A DNA stretch of 64,000 nucleotides from Silurus meridionalis (Eukaryota > Chordata > Actinopteri > Siluriformes > Siluridae): assembly GCF_014805685.1 (NCBI RefSeq), contig NC_060885.1:27942132-28006131 (forward strand), written 5' to 3'. The notes under the pieces were generated by a model. The model was not told where the DNA came from, made no database searches, and worked only from the letters and a program-made list of their open reading frames with translations. The number at the start of each line of letters is the position of its first letter. Position 1 is the first letter of the stretch. This document shows positions 46,462 through 56,000 of the stretch, in pieces. The position numbers and the translations under genes are program-made.

Positions 46462-47573
46462 ACACAAACAATCTACACAGCAGGACATTAAATCACTATC
46501 TGTGTGTGTGTGTTTTTCTGCTTTGCTGGAAGCTCTGATCAAAGTTCTCAGTTTGTGCTGGACACAAGCCTTCAGTCAACACACACCTTTACACAGCTCT
46601 GAAATCCACATGACAACAAAAACTATCAGCACTTGCAAGAATATCCTGAGATTTCAGTCGTCTAATGATATCACATTTTATCGTGAGTGACAATGTTATT
46701 ATGACATGGAGTGGTAGCTCCTGTGGTTAAGGCGCGGGTTACTGATCGGAAGGTCGGGGGTTCAAGCCCCGATATCACTAAGCTGCCACTCTTGGGCCCT
46801 TGAGCAAGGCTCTTAACCCTCCGTGTTCCAGGGGCACCGTATAGCTGACCCTGCACTCTGACCCCAGCTTCTAAGCAAGCTAGGATATGCGAAGAACAAA
46901 ATTTCACTGTGCTGTAATGTATATGTGACAAATAAAGGCTATTCTTCTTCTTCTTCTATTCTTCTTCTATGACATCACACAGTTATTCAAATGCGTTTCA
47001 GTGATCCAGTATTAGCTATACAACTGCTTGTTGATTACTCGTGGTCGTTTTTCTGTAAGGAGACATATGTTCACCAAATATGAAAGGAGTCTCCTGTGTC
47101 AGAACTTTGAAACCTTTTTTTTATATCAAAGGAATTTGCACTTGGTGGGTTCTACAAACAGGTCGAAGGTAGGCGCATTATTATAATGAAATTAATCAAA
47201 AACATCACTTTGACACCACGCGGTTGGGTTGAAACACCTGAAAATAAGCAGAACTAGTGATAATACCGAAAATACCGCAATAATGACAGGCCTCGGTGAT
47301 ATCGCTCAGCTCTGAGCAGGGGGCGTGGCTTAAATCCAAATCATTATCATGGTCATTATCACCATCGTGCTCTTTTACCCTAACAATACGAATTCAATAT
47401 GGCTTCCATATGGTAGTTCAGCTTTATAACTTACCTCCGACTTCTTCTGCTCCTTCCAGTAGGATGTCTTTGGTGAAACTGGAGATTTGACCAGTGAAAG
47501 AGGATAAACTTCCTCCGACCTGACCGAGAGACTGCCCCAGGCCTGAACCCAAACCCCCCAACCAAGACGCCAT
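27844..47573 (-). CDS. trip11: GMAP-210 golgin (TRIP11), with three apparent single-base frame breaks
   Basis: Twenty-two coding exons, in transcript order: 47435-47573, 44391-44467, 43956-44066, 43552-43857, 43386-43454, 41399-41570, 40983-41326, 40730-40770, 40493-40591, 40013-40219, 36624-39357, 36008-36289, 35766-35906, 35476-35669, 35213-35376, 34830-34933, 33807-33906, 31918-31999, 31674-31788, 29108-29233, 28350-28488, 27844-28058. They encode about 1,987 aa (human 1,979). The N-terminus [17 protein letters not shown] is the lipid-packing (ALPS) motif that senses curved vesicles. The middle is continuous coiled coil. [18 protein letters not shown] lies in the Arf1-binding GRAB region near the C-terminus, which ends [12 protein letters not shown]-210 tethers vesicles at the cis-Golgi and supports ciliary transport. 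Frame breaks at about 38175, 39265 and 41245 each look like one missing base; the large exon is 2 bases short of a multiple of three. The intron after 35213 has a GC donor. Confidence 0.95.
28593..29003 (+). mobile_element. Tc1-like relic with a perfect internal hairpin
   Basis: The left end ACTATATGGACAAAAGTATT is a familiar fish Tc1-type terminal repeat. The right end, ACCAGGTGTCCACAAACCTT, is its decayed partner. A transposase remnant [12 protein letters not shown] lies near 28735-28770; its relatives have QxDNAPVH, so the catalytic-type Asp is replaced by Gly. Between 28775 and 28853 is a 33-bp perfect inverted repeat with a 13-bp loop. The element lies in the trip11 intron between exons 28350-28488 and 29108-29233. 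Confidence 0.75.
29800..30385. mobile_element. Tc1/mariner-type non-autonomous element with TA target duplication
   Basis: The ends are inverted repeats: CAGTGGGGGAAATAATTATT at the left and AATAATTATTTCCCACCACTG at the right. Both are flanked by TA. The interior (for example TCTTTGGTCTTACCAATGGT) matches a pattern common in fish genomes. No transposase frame is present. Length 586 bp, in a trip11 intron. Confidence 0.85.
30390..30580 (-). mobile_element. tRNA-derived SINE, minus orientation
   Basis: Shows the same blocks as the other SINE copies (TTTTTACTTGTCACATGTAC on the plus strand at the tail, AAGGGCCTTGTTCAAGGGCC in the middle). It begins within 5 bp of the preceding Tc1-type element. 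Confidence 0.8.
30640..31345. other. Unassigned segment with moderately long open frames on both strands
   Basis: In a trip11 intron. Minus-strand frames at 30653-30943 (96 codons) and 30984-31322 (112 codons), plus a plus-strand frame at 31072-31341 (89 codons), lie back to back in DNA less AT-rich than its surroundings. I recognise no domain, and splice signals do not link them to trip11. They may be pieces of a decayed transposable element. Confidence 0.3.
32795..32925. repeat. (GACA)n and (GAAA)n tetranucleotide repeats
   Basis: About 15 GACA/GACG units followed by imperfect GAAAGAAA units, in a trip11 intron. Confidence 0.9.
32941..33070 (-). mobile_element. SINE fragment, minus orientation
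   Basis: The right edge TTGAGCTACCACTTCCC is the complement of the tRNA-like SINE head. The middle blocks are strongly decayed. Confidence 0.55.
33155..33455. repeat. Large palindrome: (TA)(CA) - 23-bp inverted repeat - (TG)(TA)
   Basis: From the left: TA run (33155-33197), CA run (33198-33236), CAGCTGGCCTGTGAGAAGG... (33238-33260), 45-bp spacer, the exact complement (33306-33328), TG run to about 33367, then TA run to about 33455. The 23-bp arms match perfectly, and the flanking repeats extend the self-complementarity beyond 100 bp per arm. Located in the trip11 intron between exons 31918-31999 and 33807-33906. Confidence 0.95.
34255..34737. mobile_element. Non-autonomous DNA element, copy 1
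   Basis: Shares an ordered set of blocks with 55254-55835: CCGATAACCGATTAATCAAC, TTTAAGCATGACTATTTGGA, ATTCCATTTGTAACATTAAC, AACAGCACGTG and CAGACGCAACC. The right edge AATCAGTCGACCTCTAA is partly complementary to the left edge, suggesting terminal inverted repeats. There is no coding potential. A hAT-type origin is a guess. Confidence 0.65.
35151..35203. repeat. (TG)n microsatellite at the trip11 GC donor
   Basis: About 26 TG units. On the minus strand this is a CA run starting 10 nt inside the GC-AG intron that follows exon 35213-35376. Confidence 0.95.
39470..39800. repeat. Degenerate tandem array in a trip11 intron
   Basis: Units built on GTTCTAGAATAATA and TGTTAGAATGCCCACAG recur at roughly 50-60 bp spacing between exons 36624-39357 and 40013-40219. 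The copies are diverged. Confidence 0.55.
41927..42620. mobile_element. Tc1-like relic with long inverted arms
   Basis: The segment about 41927-42029 (GTCGCTTAACCATGCAAA ... GTATTAGAGCAG) is repeated in inverted orientation at about 42313-42410 with some indels. Downstream, GGGTGTACTCACTTTTGTTG and CTTTTGTGAGATACAGTATA are typical of a fish Tc1-type terminal region. The left terminus is not clear, and no transposase frame survives. Confidence 0.6.
42630..42870. mobile_element. DNA-transposon relic (CATCTCAATAAATTAAAATA type)
   Basis: Starts GCATCTCAATAAATTAAAAT and contains ATTTCAAGTGTTTATTTCTT and TTTTGATGATTATGGCTTAC, blocks I recognise as a frequent fish interspersed repeat. The family is not assigned. 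Confidence 0.5.
45361..45397. repeat. (GT)n microsatellite
   Basis: About 17 GT units in the first trip11 intron. Confidence 0.9.
45547..45670. repeat. (AAAC)n then (AT)n microsatellite
   Basis: AAAC units (45547-45590) followed by about 33 AT units (45604-45670), in the first trip11 intron. Confidence 0.95.
45900..46409 (+). mobile_element. Non-LTR retrotransposon 3' end, 5'-truncated
   Basis: Two plus-strand frames carry the reverse-transcriptase C-terminal region: [35 protein letters not shown], then after a stop [14 protein letters not shown] and [11 protein letters not shown]. The element ends in a GAA-rich tail (46389-46409). Stop codons and a missing 5' part make it inactive. A copy in the opposite orientation is at 49305-49610. 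The clade is not assigned. Confidence 0.8.
46413..46460. repeat. (TG)n microsatellite after a LINE tail
   Basis: About 24 TG units starting just after the GAA-rich end of the LINE fragment. Confidence 0.95.
46711..46940 (+). mobile_element. tRNA-derived SINE, best preserved copy
   Basis: A tRNA-like head with box A-like GTGGTAGCTC...GGTTAAGG and a consensus box B GGTTCAAGCC (46759-46768). It is followed by CTGCCACTCTTGGGCCCTTG, GCTAGGATATGCGAAGAA and the tail TGTGACAAATAAAGG, then CTT-rich DNA. Located in the first trip11 intron. It is the reference for the other copies in the window. Confidence 0.88.
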
Positions 47574-48060
47574 GACAGCGGCACACACTTAGACACACAC
47601 TTACACCGCCTAGGAACGGAGGTTCACATGGACACCATGAACCCAAGCCACGATCAGATCGCGAGTTTGGTGTTTCGAGCTCTGTTATCGTTCTTATCAG
47701 CAGGATAGAAAATCGCTGCAACAGACCGGAAACTGGGTGTTCATGCAAACCGACTCGTTAATCCAGAACTATCCGCTTAGAGCGCCGAAATAAGAACCAG
47801 AAGCAGGCAGGGAGTGTGTAGAAATGACCCGGGCTGCGTGACCACACCGTCCCTGTTACCAGAGAATAAGAAATCCGCTTTGTTTTGGTTCGCTGTTGCT
47901 GATTTCTGCCACCTCGACTTCATCCATCACCGGACACACTCGTCAGAGGGGACGTGGACACGCGTAGAGCATCATGGGAACCTGACGGACCAATAGGACG
48001 GCGCAGGCTGGTGACGTCAAAGCAGTTGCCGGAAGTAAAAAGTCTGTTTATCTCCGTCAA
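47574..48060 (-). promoter_or_regulatory. Candidate trip11 promoter
   Basis: Upstream of the trip11 ATG (47573) lies a CpG-richer stretch. It contains CCAAT (47990-47994), a perfect cAMP-response palindrome TGACGTCA (48012-48019) and an ETS-type CCGGAAGT (48029-48036), all within 50 bp. No TATA box is clear. The motif set is typical of housekeeping promoters. The motifs are directly visible; their use is inferred. Confidence 0.6.
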
Positions 48061-49304
48061 CTAGCTATAATATTTAGGAAGTGTTTTTCTTTATAGACAC
48101 GTGTAATGCCTTAAAGCGAGAAATGTGTTGATCACTGATTGGAAAAAAAAGCGTGGACACTGCCGCTGAAATATATATAACAAATAAAGAAATTTCATTT
48201 AAACGTATGCATAGATTGTATCCAGCTAAAGCATACTTAAAGAGATTCAAGTGAGACAAGTGAGCAGTTCCTTTAGTGGTGCCCCTAATGAATCTGCTCT
48301 TCATATATTTTGGAATTGTCCTCATACATAATTATTTTGGATTACATTTTCTAAGTTTATAAACTGTAACTTGCTCTCAGATTTCTTTCTATTCTTCAAG
48401 GTTTTTTTTCTATAATATAAAAAAGGCAAATACGATGAGCACTTTATTATTCATGTTTTTTTTTATTGCCTGCTAAATCTCATATTGATCGTAGTAGATA
48501 TATTCGTCAATATCTCATATTTATAGTTTTTGAAAAAGAAGTCCAGCAATATATCCATGCTATTTCATCCTCAAAGAACTCGAAAGCTGTTAAGACAATA
48601 AACCTGTACTACTGTTTTAACTTATTTTTCTAATATTTAGACTTATATTCGGTAATTTATTTATAAATGGCGCTTTGCTTCATTTATTTTTTGTTAGACA
48701 TGCTTTCTTTTCTCACCTTTGTCCTGCATCTTTTTTTTGTACCTCTGCTCTTGCTTTCTGTATGTATTCTTTTAATCTAATACCTTGGCAATAATAATAA
48801 TAATAATAATACATAAATAATAATTTATAATATATAAATATATATAAATAATTAAGTTTTCTTTCTTGATTTTTTTCCAGGTCAAGGACCCCATAGGCGA
48901 TAGAGACAAGGGGCAAAATGTTTCAAACATAGCCACTTAGCCAATCATATTACGCTAGTTATATCATGTTAAGACAATAAGAACTATTGTTGTAAATGCA
49001 TAACTGTCTGTATATTTTCATATATATTTCATACATTTTCCTTAATCTATCAGGTGGACAATAATACATTTACATGAATATCAGTTCAATAAAACGTAAA
49101 TGAAAGAATTGTTATAATATAAAAGATTCAATATTTTATGCTTTTACCCATGTTAATTTTTTTAACAAAAAAATCTTTGTGATTCAACATTAAATAACAG
49201 GCTCCCTGCAGTACCACAGCAGACCCACTAGGGGTCGCGGAACCCGGGTTGAAGACCCATGCTGTAGGGCGACGCCTTCAGGAGTAAAGCAATTAAACTT
49301 TTTG

Positions 49305-49610
49305 TTCTTCTGCTTCTTCTTCTGCTTCTTCTTCTTCTTCTTCTTCTTCTTTCAGCTGCTCTCTTTAGGGGTCGCCACAGCGGATCATCCGTCTCCATAC
49401 CCCTCTGTCCTCCATACACCTCTGTCCCTCCTCTGCACATGTCCAAACCATCTCAATAGTGCCTCCATCACCTTGACTCCAAAACGTCCTACAAGCGCTG
49501 TCCCCTAATAAACTTATCTTGTCCATCTTCGTCACTCCCAACAAAAACCTCAACATCTTCAGCTCTGCTACCTCCAATTCCTTGTGTATGTCAACCCACT
49601 TGGCCAATAA
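49305..49610 (-). mobile_element. Non-LTR retrotransposon 3' end, minus orientation
   Basis: The minus strand encodes [20 protein letters not shown], then a decayed stretch and VWRRMIRCGDP, matching the fragment at 45900-46409. The junction is followed by a GAAGAAGAA-type tail (plus-strand CTTCTTCTT at 49308-49350). Confidence 0.75.
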
Positions 49611-49784
49611 ATCTGATTCTGATTCCTAGTTCTTAGTGTAGTCCCTGGTACAATGTGTGCACTTCTATAAAAGCTTTACTGGAATTAAAACTCATGAGAC
49701 TCCAGTATGCTATTTGTCTGAAAAGTCATTTCACATAGTGATTTAAACTGTTTTGGGGGGAATGTCTGTATGCTGTAGCATTAG

Positions 49785-50205
49785 CTTTTAGCAGATGCCC
49801 TTATCCAGAAGGACTAACATTACATCTTATTCATACAACTGAACAGCTTTGGGGTTAAAAGCAATGCTAAAAGGCCCAGAAGTTACAGCTTGGTGTGGCG
49901 TGGATTTTCAAATTACAACCCCCTTTCACTAGAACTCAGAGGCAAAGACCTGTTTGAGCAGGACAATGCCTCTGTGCACAAAGCAAGCTCCATGAAGATC
50001 TTGATGTGTGAAGGTTAGATCAGGAGAACTCGAGAATTCTGCAAAGAGCCCTAATATCACTAATGCACTTGATGAATGAACAGGAACACTAACGTAATGC
50101 TAAATGAACACAATTCCCTACAGAAAGTCTCCCAAATCCCTAAAAAGTAAGTTCAGGAATCACATATGGGAGTGATGGTCAGGTGTGCACTCACTTTTTA
50201 TCTCC
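49785..50205 (+). mobile_element. SINE-like fragment plus Tc1 relic
   Basis: TTAGCAGATGCCCTTATCCA (49788-49807) is a common fish SINE/repeat block. It is followed by a Tc1-type remnant with GACCTGTTTGAGCAGGACAA, encoding FEQDNASVHKASSM, in which the Asp missing from the 28.7-kb copy is retained. The right side carries GTCAGGTGTGCACTCAC near 50180. Confidence 0.6.
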
Positions 50206-50917
50206 ATAATAGCTGCTTTTCAATAATAAGTAAATAACCTGCAAAAATATATAGTTTGTGATTTCTTTTAATGAGAATATGTTTATTATGGAATTGTTAT
50301 GGAAGATGAAAACCAATCTAAAGGCCCTGTTTAGAGCCAAATGGCAAGTTCACTGTGTGTACATACCTATTTATAATAATTATTTCATTTATAATAATAA
50401 ATAACCTACTTGTCCTGCAGTGTACTAATACCAGAATATTACTAATATAATGAATATCCTTATATATACCCCCTATATATAGCTCTTTCCTGTTATGTAA
50501 CTAACTGACTAGATTTCAGGATTGATAAAAAAATATATATATAATAATTATTTTTATTATACAGGTAAAAAGAAATAGGCAGCGTCGTCTTTCTTTTTAG
50601 TGTTTTAATGTCTATTAAAAGAACACAAAGTGAAGAATTACAGACATGTTGTACCAAAAAGAGCCATGAGTAAAAATCAAATGCAAACTTTCTGTGAGAA
50701 AAAATTAAATAGAAGTCGGTCATTAAATACCTCACAGAATTTCGCCTCCACACTGCAGATTATTTATTTAAAAATGAAGAAAAGAAAGAAATGGAGAAGA
50801 ATAAAATGCTCAGAGAGAATGCGCGTTTGCTGTTGTCCGGCTCGTGACGGATCATATAATTTCATTCCTATACATGTAGATCATCTGATAAAGGTTTGAT
50901 ATACATAATATATTCTT

Positions 50918-53043
50918 CTATCTGCCATCAGGATGAGACTGTGGATGCATCTCGGGTGTGTATGTCAGCAGGACGATCATCACCCAGAGGTGCAGTAGTG
51001 CCTACAGACACACAGAGACTCATTAATGTCGCACTGATCGAAAAATGTTGGATGAAGAGACAAAGCAGGAGAGTCTGCTTTTTAGCTTTACTCACCATAT
51101 AAACAATTACAAAGACTCTGGCCATGGGGTAACGTCTGAGGAAGATCCCCAACCGGATGCTGGAGATAAGAATCATAAAATGTGATTGGCATATCTGGCT
51201 GTACACTATTTACAAATTACAAGATGCAATTTTACCTTTTTTTTTTTCTTTTCTAAACGCAATGCCAGTTTCTATGGCTATGTTCATTTCGAAAGCCAGG
51301 TTTAGTTACACAAATATAAAACTGAAATGTTTAAGATTCTTTTTTTTTTCAACAGAATAAAAAGAAATACAGTGCAGCAAAATATGTTTAATACACATTG
51401 GATTGTGACAGGATGGGCATTTTTGTGAATTTTCTTCTGATAATAAAAATGTATGTGTTTGACCTAATTGTAACTTGAATAAAAAGTTGGGGCGTGGCCT
51501 AGCCTACCCAGGGGTTTTAAAGAATGGTGATCAGTATGGGGTAGTGTACTGTATTTTGTTAATCATTTAAAACATTACAAAACACAATTTAGCAAAACAG
51601 AGCAATTTACACTACTATACAATATACAGTATGTACACCGAACAGCTATAACATTGGGACATTATAACGTTCTGAGCAGCGAAGAGAATAACACTGATAA
51701 TCTCTGCATCCTGGCACCTGCTAGTTGGTGAAATATACTAGGCAGCGAATGAACATTTTGTCATCGAAGTTGACGTGTTAGGACCAGGAAAAATGGGCAA
51801 GCATACGGATTTGAGCGAATCTGACGAGGGCCCAATTGGGATAGCTAGAAGACTGGGTCAGAGCATCTCCAAAACTGCAGCTCTTGTGGGATGTTCCTGG
51901 TCAGCAGTGGTCAGCATCTATCAAAAGTAGTCCAAGCAAGGAACAGTGGTTGATTGATATACAGATTGAGGTCAGTGTGATCCGATCCAACAGATGAGCT
52001 CCTGTAGCTCAAACTGCTGAGGGAGTTAATGATGTTAATGCAGGTCGGGTCTATATTGGCAACAAAAAGAGGACCAACACCATATTGGGAAGGTGATCAT
52101 AATGTCATGGATAATCTGTGTATATGTATATAGTGGTGGGCGTGTGAAAGAGCGAACACGCAAAAAACGGAAAATATTTGTACAATTTTGTCGTAACGTT
52201 ATCAAAAACGGGACTACTGATTCATGCTCACTGTCAGATCAATGACCTGGAGTGAGTGTGCTCATACCTGAAGCGATCTATGGTGCTCGCTGCTTTGCGC
52301 ACTTTCCCATACACGCCTGTCTCGGAGCCGTCCTGATCGCCGAACAGCACCGGTGTGTTTCTCTGCCTCGCGCCTTCACACAGCACAGCAGCATTGAACA
52401 TTAAACAATCAGGGAGAACGCGATTATGTCCTTCGATATTGTGCCTAAATAAAACTGCAACTCAGCAATATCTGACATTTGGTAAATGTGTAAAACATAT
52501 CCGAGGTTTTGTATGTATTGGCTGCTCAGAACTGAGGGACATGAACTGGCTTGACTAACTGACCTGCTCCGTCCATGGCGGTCATGTTGATGTGGGAGCC
52601 GCCGCTCTGGCCTCCCTGCACGCTCTTCAGCTGCTGCTCGAGGCGCTCCAGCTGGAAGACGAGTGAACTCTTCTCTGTGCCAAGTGCCTCCAGCATGGTC
52701 TGTTTCTGGATCAGGGTTTCAGTGAGCTGATGCAGACGACCTTCGAGCTCCGCCTGGCTGCTGCTGCTCAGAGCCTTATTGGTCAGCTGGTGAGTGAGAC
52801 ACGGAAAGAGAGAAAGAGAGATAATTTTTCAATCCAAATCCAAAGAGAATCCTGAATGTAATCTACATTTGCGCTTTGTGATGCAATTTTGTGTGTGTGT
52901 GCGTGCGTGTGTGTGTGAGATAGAGAGAGATGCATCCAACCTGGTTCCTGAGTTTCTGAATCTCATCCTCTCGGTCTTTGATGCGACTCTGCAGCGTGCT
53001 TTTAGTGCGATGGTGTTCGTCCTCCACATAATGCAGCTCCTGT

Positions 53044-53090
<47 letters not shown>

Positions 53091-56000
53091 AAACACCAGA
53101 ATACAATTTATACATCAGTTTGTTCATCAATGTGATTGGTTGAAACTAGGGTTATTCGATTAAACCAAATTCATTGTCAACAGATGGCGTTATCGATGAG
53201 TCGGGACAGTCGCACTGGATCTGATCTGGCGTGACTCGCGAGCATCAGGTTGCGCAATCAGCTCGCTGAAGACATAGCGATGAATTCAATTTAAACAGTG
53301 CAAACAAACACTTAATATAAAAGCAGCAAATAACAGCAGCAGTACATGATAACATTTCTAGTCACTGTTGTGGTTTTTAGTGAATGCTTATAAATTTGTA
53401 CACCAATGCATATTTTGTTCTTTTTTTTTCTTTTTTAAAGCCTGTTACATGCTGCGTTTCTCCGTTCCATTCTTTTTCGTAGCATTTGTCTAATACAACA
53501 GTAACATATCTGTTTTCAAATGTGATTTACTGCAGCTATACTACATTCATATGCTTGTTTTCAATGTTTGTATATTCAATATATGCATATCATTTAATTA
53601 TTATACAAAATTCAATTCATTATAATCCAGATGCTTATATTTAAGCATGGTTGTCAATTTGCCATCTGCAATTATCATTAAAAACAGTAAAAATATTGAT
53701 TTACACAATTTACACCTTGCTATTTTATTTATTTATCTTTTTTACAGAAAGAAACAACTCTGCATGAGTGAATTTCTTCAAGGAGAAATCCCTTATGCAG
53801 TCCTCAACAAGCAGCCACTATAAGCTTTAAAATGTCTAAATTAAAGAGAGTTAACCTCAATATCTGTTGTTTGCATTTTTTTAAAGTACACTTTTATACA
53901 TAAATATACTAAATTAGGGTTGTATATAGTTATAATAAGCTAAACAGCTTATTACAATTTTTTATGCAATAATCGCTAGTTGCAGCCATAGTTAAAACAC
54001 ATTCTAATGCAGATGTGGATCATGGTCTAAACTCTCTCCCGCACGCGCACACACAGGCAGCGCACCTGTTTGCAGCGCTCCAGTTCAGCTTCCACCTCTT
54101 GCTTCTGTCGGCTCTGTTGTAAGTTTTGCTCCTGTAGCTCCAGCTGCTGCTCTCTCCAGCTCTCAGCCTCAACCACAGCCTGGTTCTCCAGCTCCTGTGT
54201 AACGAACACAAACATGGCTATGATGATACGATCAGTGCGTGAAGACACACCTCATGTAACCTGTTTATATGTGCATAAACACTACGCTGTTAAGACACTG
54301 CTTTTACTTTAATCATCATGGAGCTCTGCTCCTCTCTTTACCAAAGATTCTTATTCTTGCAGTACTGTACTATGACAAAGTTGCATTCCTCAATCTATGA
54401 AACAGATTCACTTGATTATCTTTGTTTTATTTCTGCAAATAGATTCAAGAGAAGTCTGTTTATTTTAACATGTTTCTTGTTTTTATTATGGAAGTGTATA
54501 AATGTGGGTAATTTCTTCATCAGCTCCTGCTTTAAACATTCAAAATAATAATAAAACAACAACAAAAAAAACATTTTATAGCTAACTGATGCTTCATGCT
54601 CATCTTAACTAGCTTTTTTGACAATAAATAAATAAATAAAAACAGCTCATAGTTTTGTTTAACGAATAAATACTCCTCACATCGGGGCTGTGTTAAATCA
54701 AATATTAATAATATTTGGCAGTTTCTGAGTAGACAGATCACTGCTAAGCAGCACTAAAACTAACGCTAGCTAGCAAGATTCTACCTTCGTGACTGCTCCT
54801 GTTTGCACCAAATAGAACCATGTTAACTCCTAACAGGATTACAAAGAGTGTTAATTAATGCTGACTAGCCAAGCTGTTGACTAGTTTAATAATTGTTTCT
54901 GGCCATTTCTAAGCAAAAAATATGACCCCAAAAATGCTCCTTCTGAATAATTTACAGACTGTAAAGTGTCTGTGTTAACATTCTAGAACTTTATGGACCT
55001 GTATTTCAGAACGGAGGCTCTGGATCTGAGCTTGAAGTTTCTGAATCTCCTCCTTCTGGATCTCCTTCTCGTGCCGTAACTCCTCAAGCTCCACTTCGCC
55101 CGCTCCTCCGATGTCCAGCGCCTCCAAAGCCGAGCCCTCCTTCAGACTGCTGATCAGCTTTTCTTTGGACTGGAAACGTTTTAGAAAAAGCAAATAAGTC
55201 CATATTCCTTTTAACCATTTTTTTTTTGTACAGAATATGAAACTATAATCACCACTAGAGGTTGACCAATACTGGATTTTACCGATACCGACAGCTAGGT
55301 TGGATTGTACTTGCCGATAACTGATTAGTCAACCGATATTTTTAAAAATTAATACCGGATAAATAAACAAACATATCACTCTGTCATGTGTAAAATAGTA
55401 GTGACCTTAATTAGAAAAAAAAATATTTAAATGCTCTGGCCTTTGTGAAGACATTTAAAGATGGCCATTTTAAGCATGACTATTTGGATTTATGTGAAAT
55501 GCTAACACTTTAATGCAAGATTCCATTTGTAACATTAACTGGAGTTAATAAATGCTTTAGAAGTATTGTTCATTGTTTGTTTCAACATTTACTAATACAT
55601 TTTAAGTTAATGCATTATGAACTAACATGAAGGCTGTCTCACGTGTAAAAAAACAGCACGTGGTGTCACTAATTCGCCTCTAGAGGCCGCTCTCGTACTG
55701 TATAATGAAAGCGGACCTTCTCTAATGCAGACGCAACCAGGGGAATACTTACGGTACTGTATGTGTTTTTGTCTCAGCAATCAACTATCAATGCCAATTA
55801 ATCGACAAAACCGATGAATTGGTCAACCACTACTCACTGAAACCCCTGAAATCCCACGTGAGACTGAGTTTCTCTAAAAGATGTTAGATGTGGTTGAGAT
55901 GTGAGACCTGGAGGATACGTGAGGCTTTGTTTTTGTAGTCTTGCAGCTCCTGTTTGGCGTAATCGGCTGCGGCTCGAGCGGTTTTTGCCTGCTGCTGGAG

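Larger units (their letters stand above)
48061..50917. other. trip11-golga5 intergenic DNA
   Basis: AT-rich, with no coding exon recognised. It contains an AAT run (48788-48811), a LINE fragment, a SINE-like fragment with a Tc1 relic, and the golga5 3' UTR. AATAAA on the minus strand at 50763-50768, about 150 nt after the golga5 stop, is a possible polyadenylation signal. Confidence 0.45.

Noticed and set aside
46711..46790. Possible tRNA gene
   Set aside because: Boxes A and B are present, but the arms do not pair as a full cloverleaf and the unit continues into a SINE body and tail with further copies in the window.
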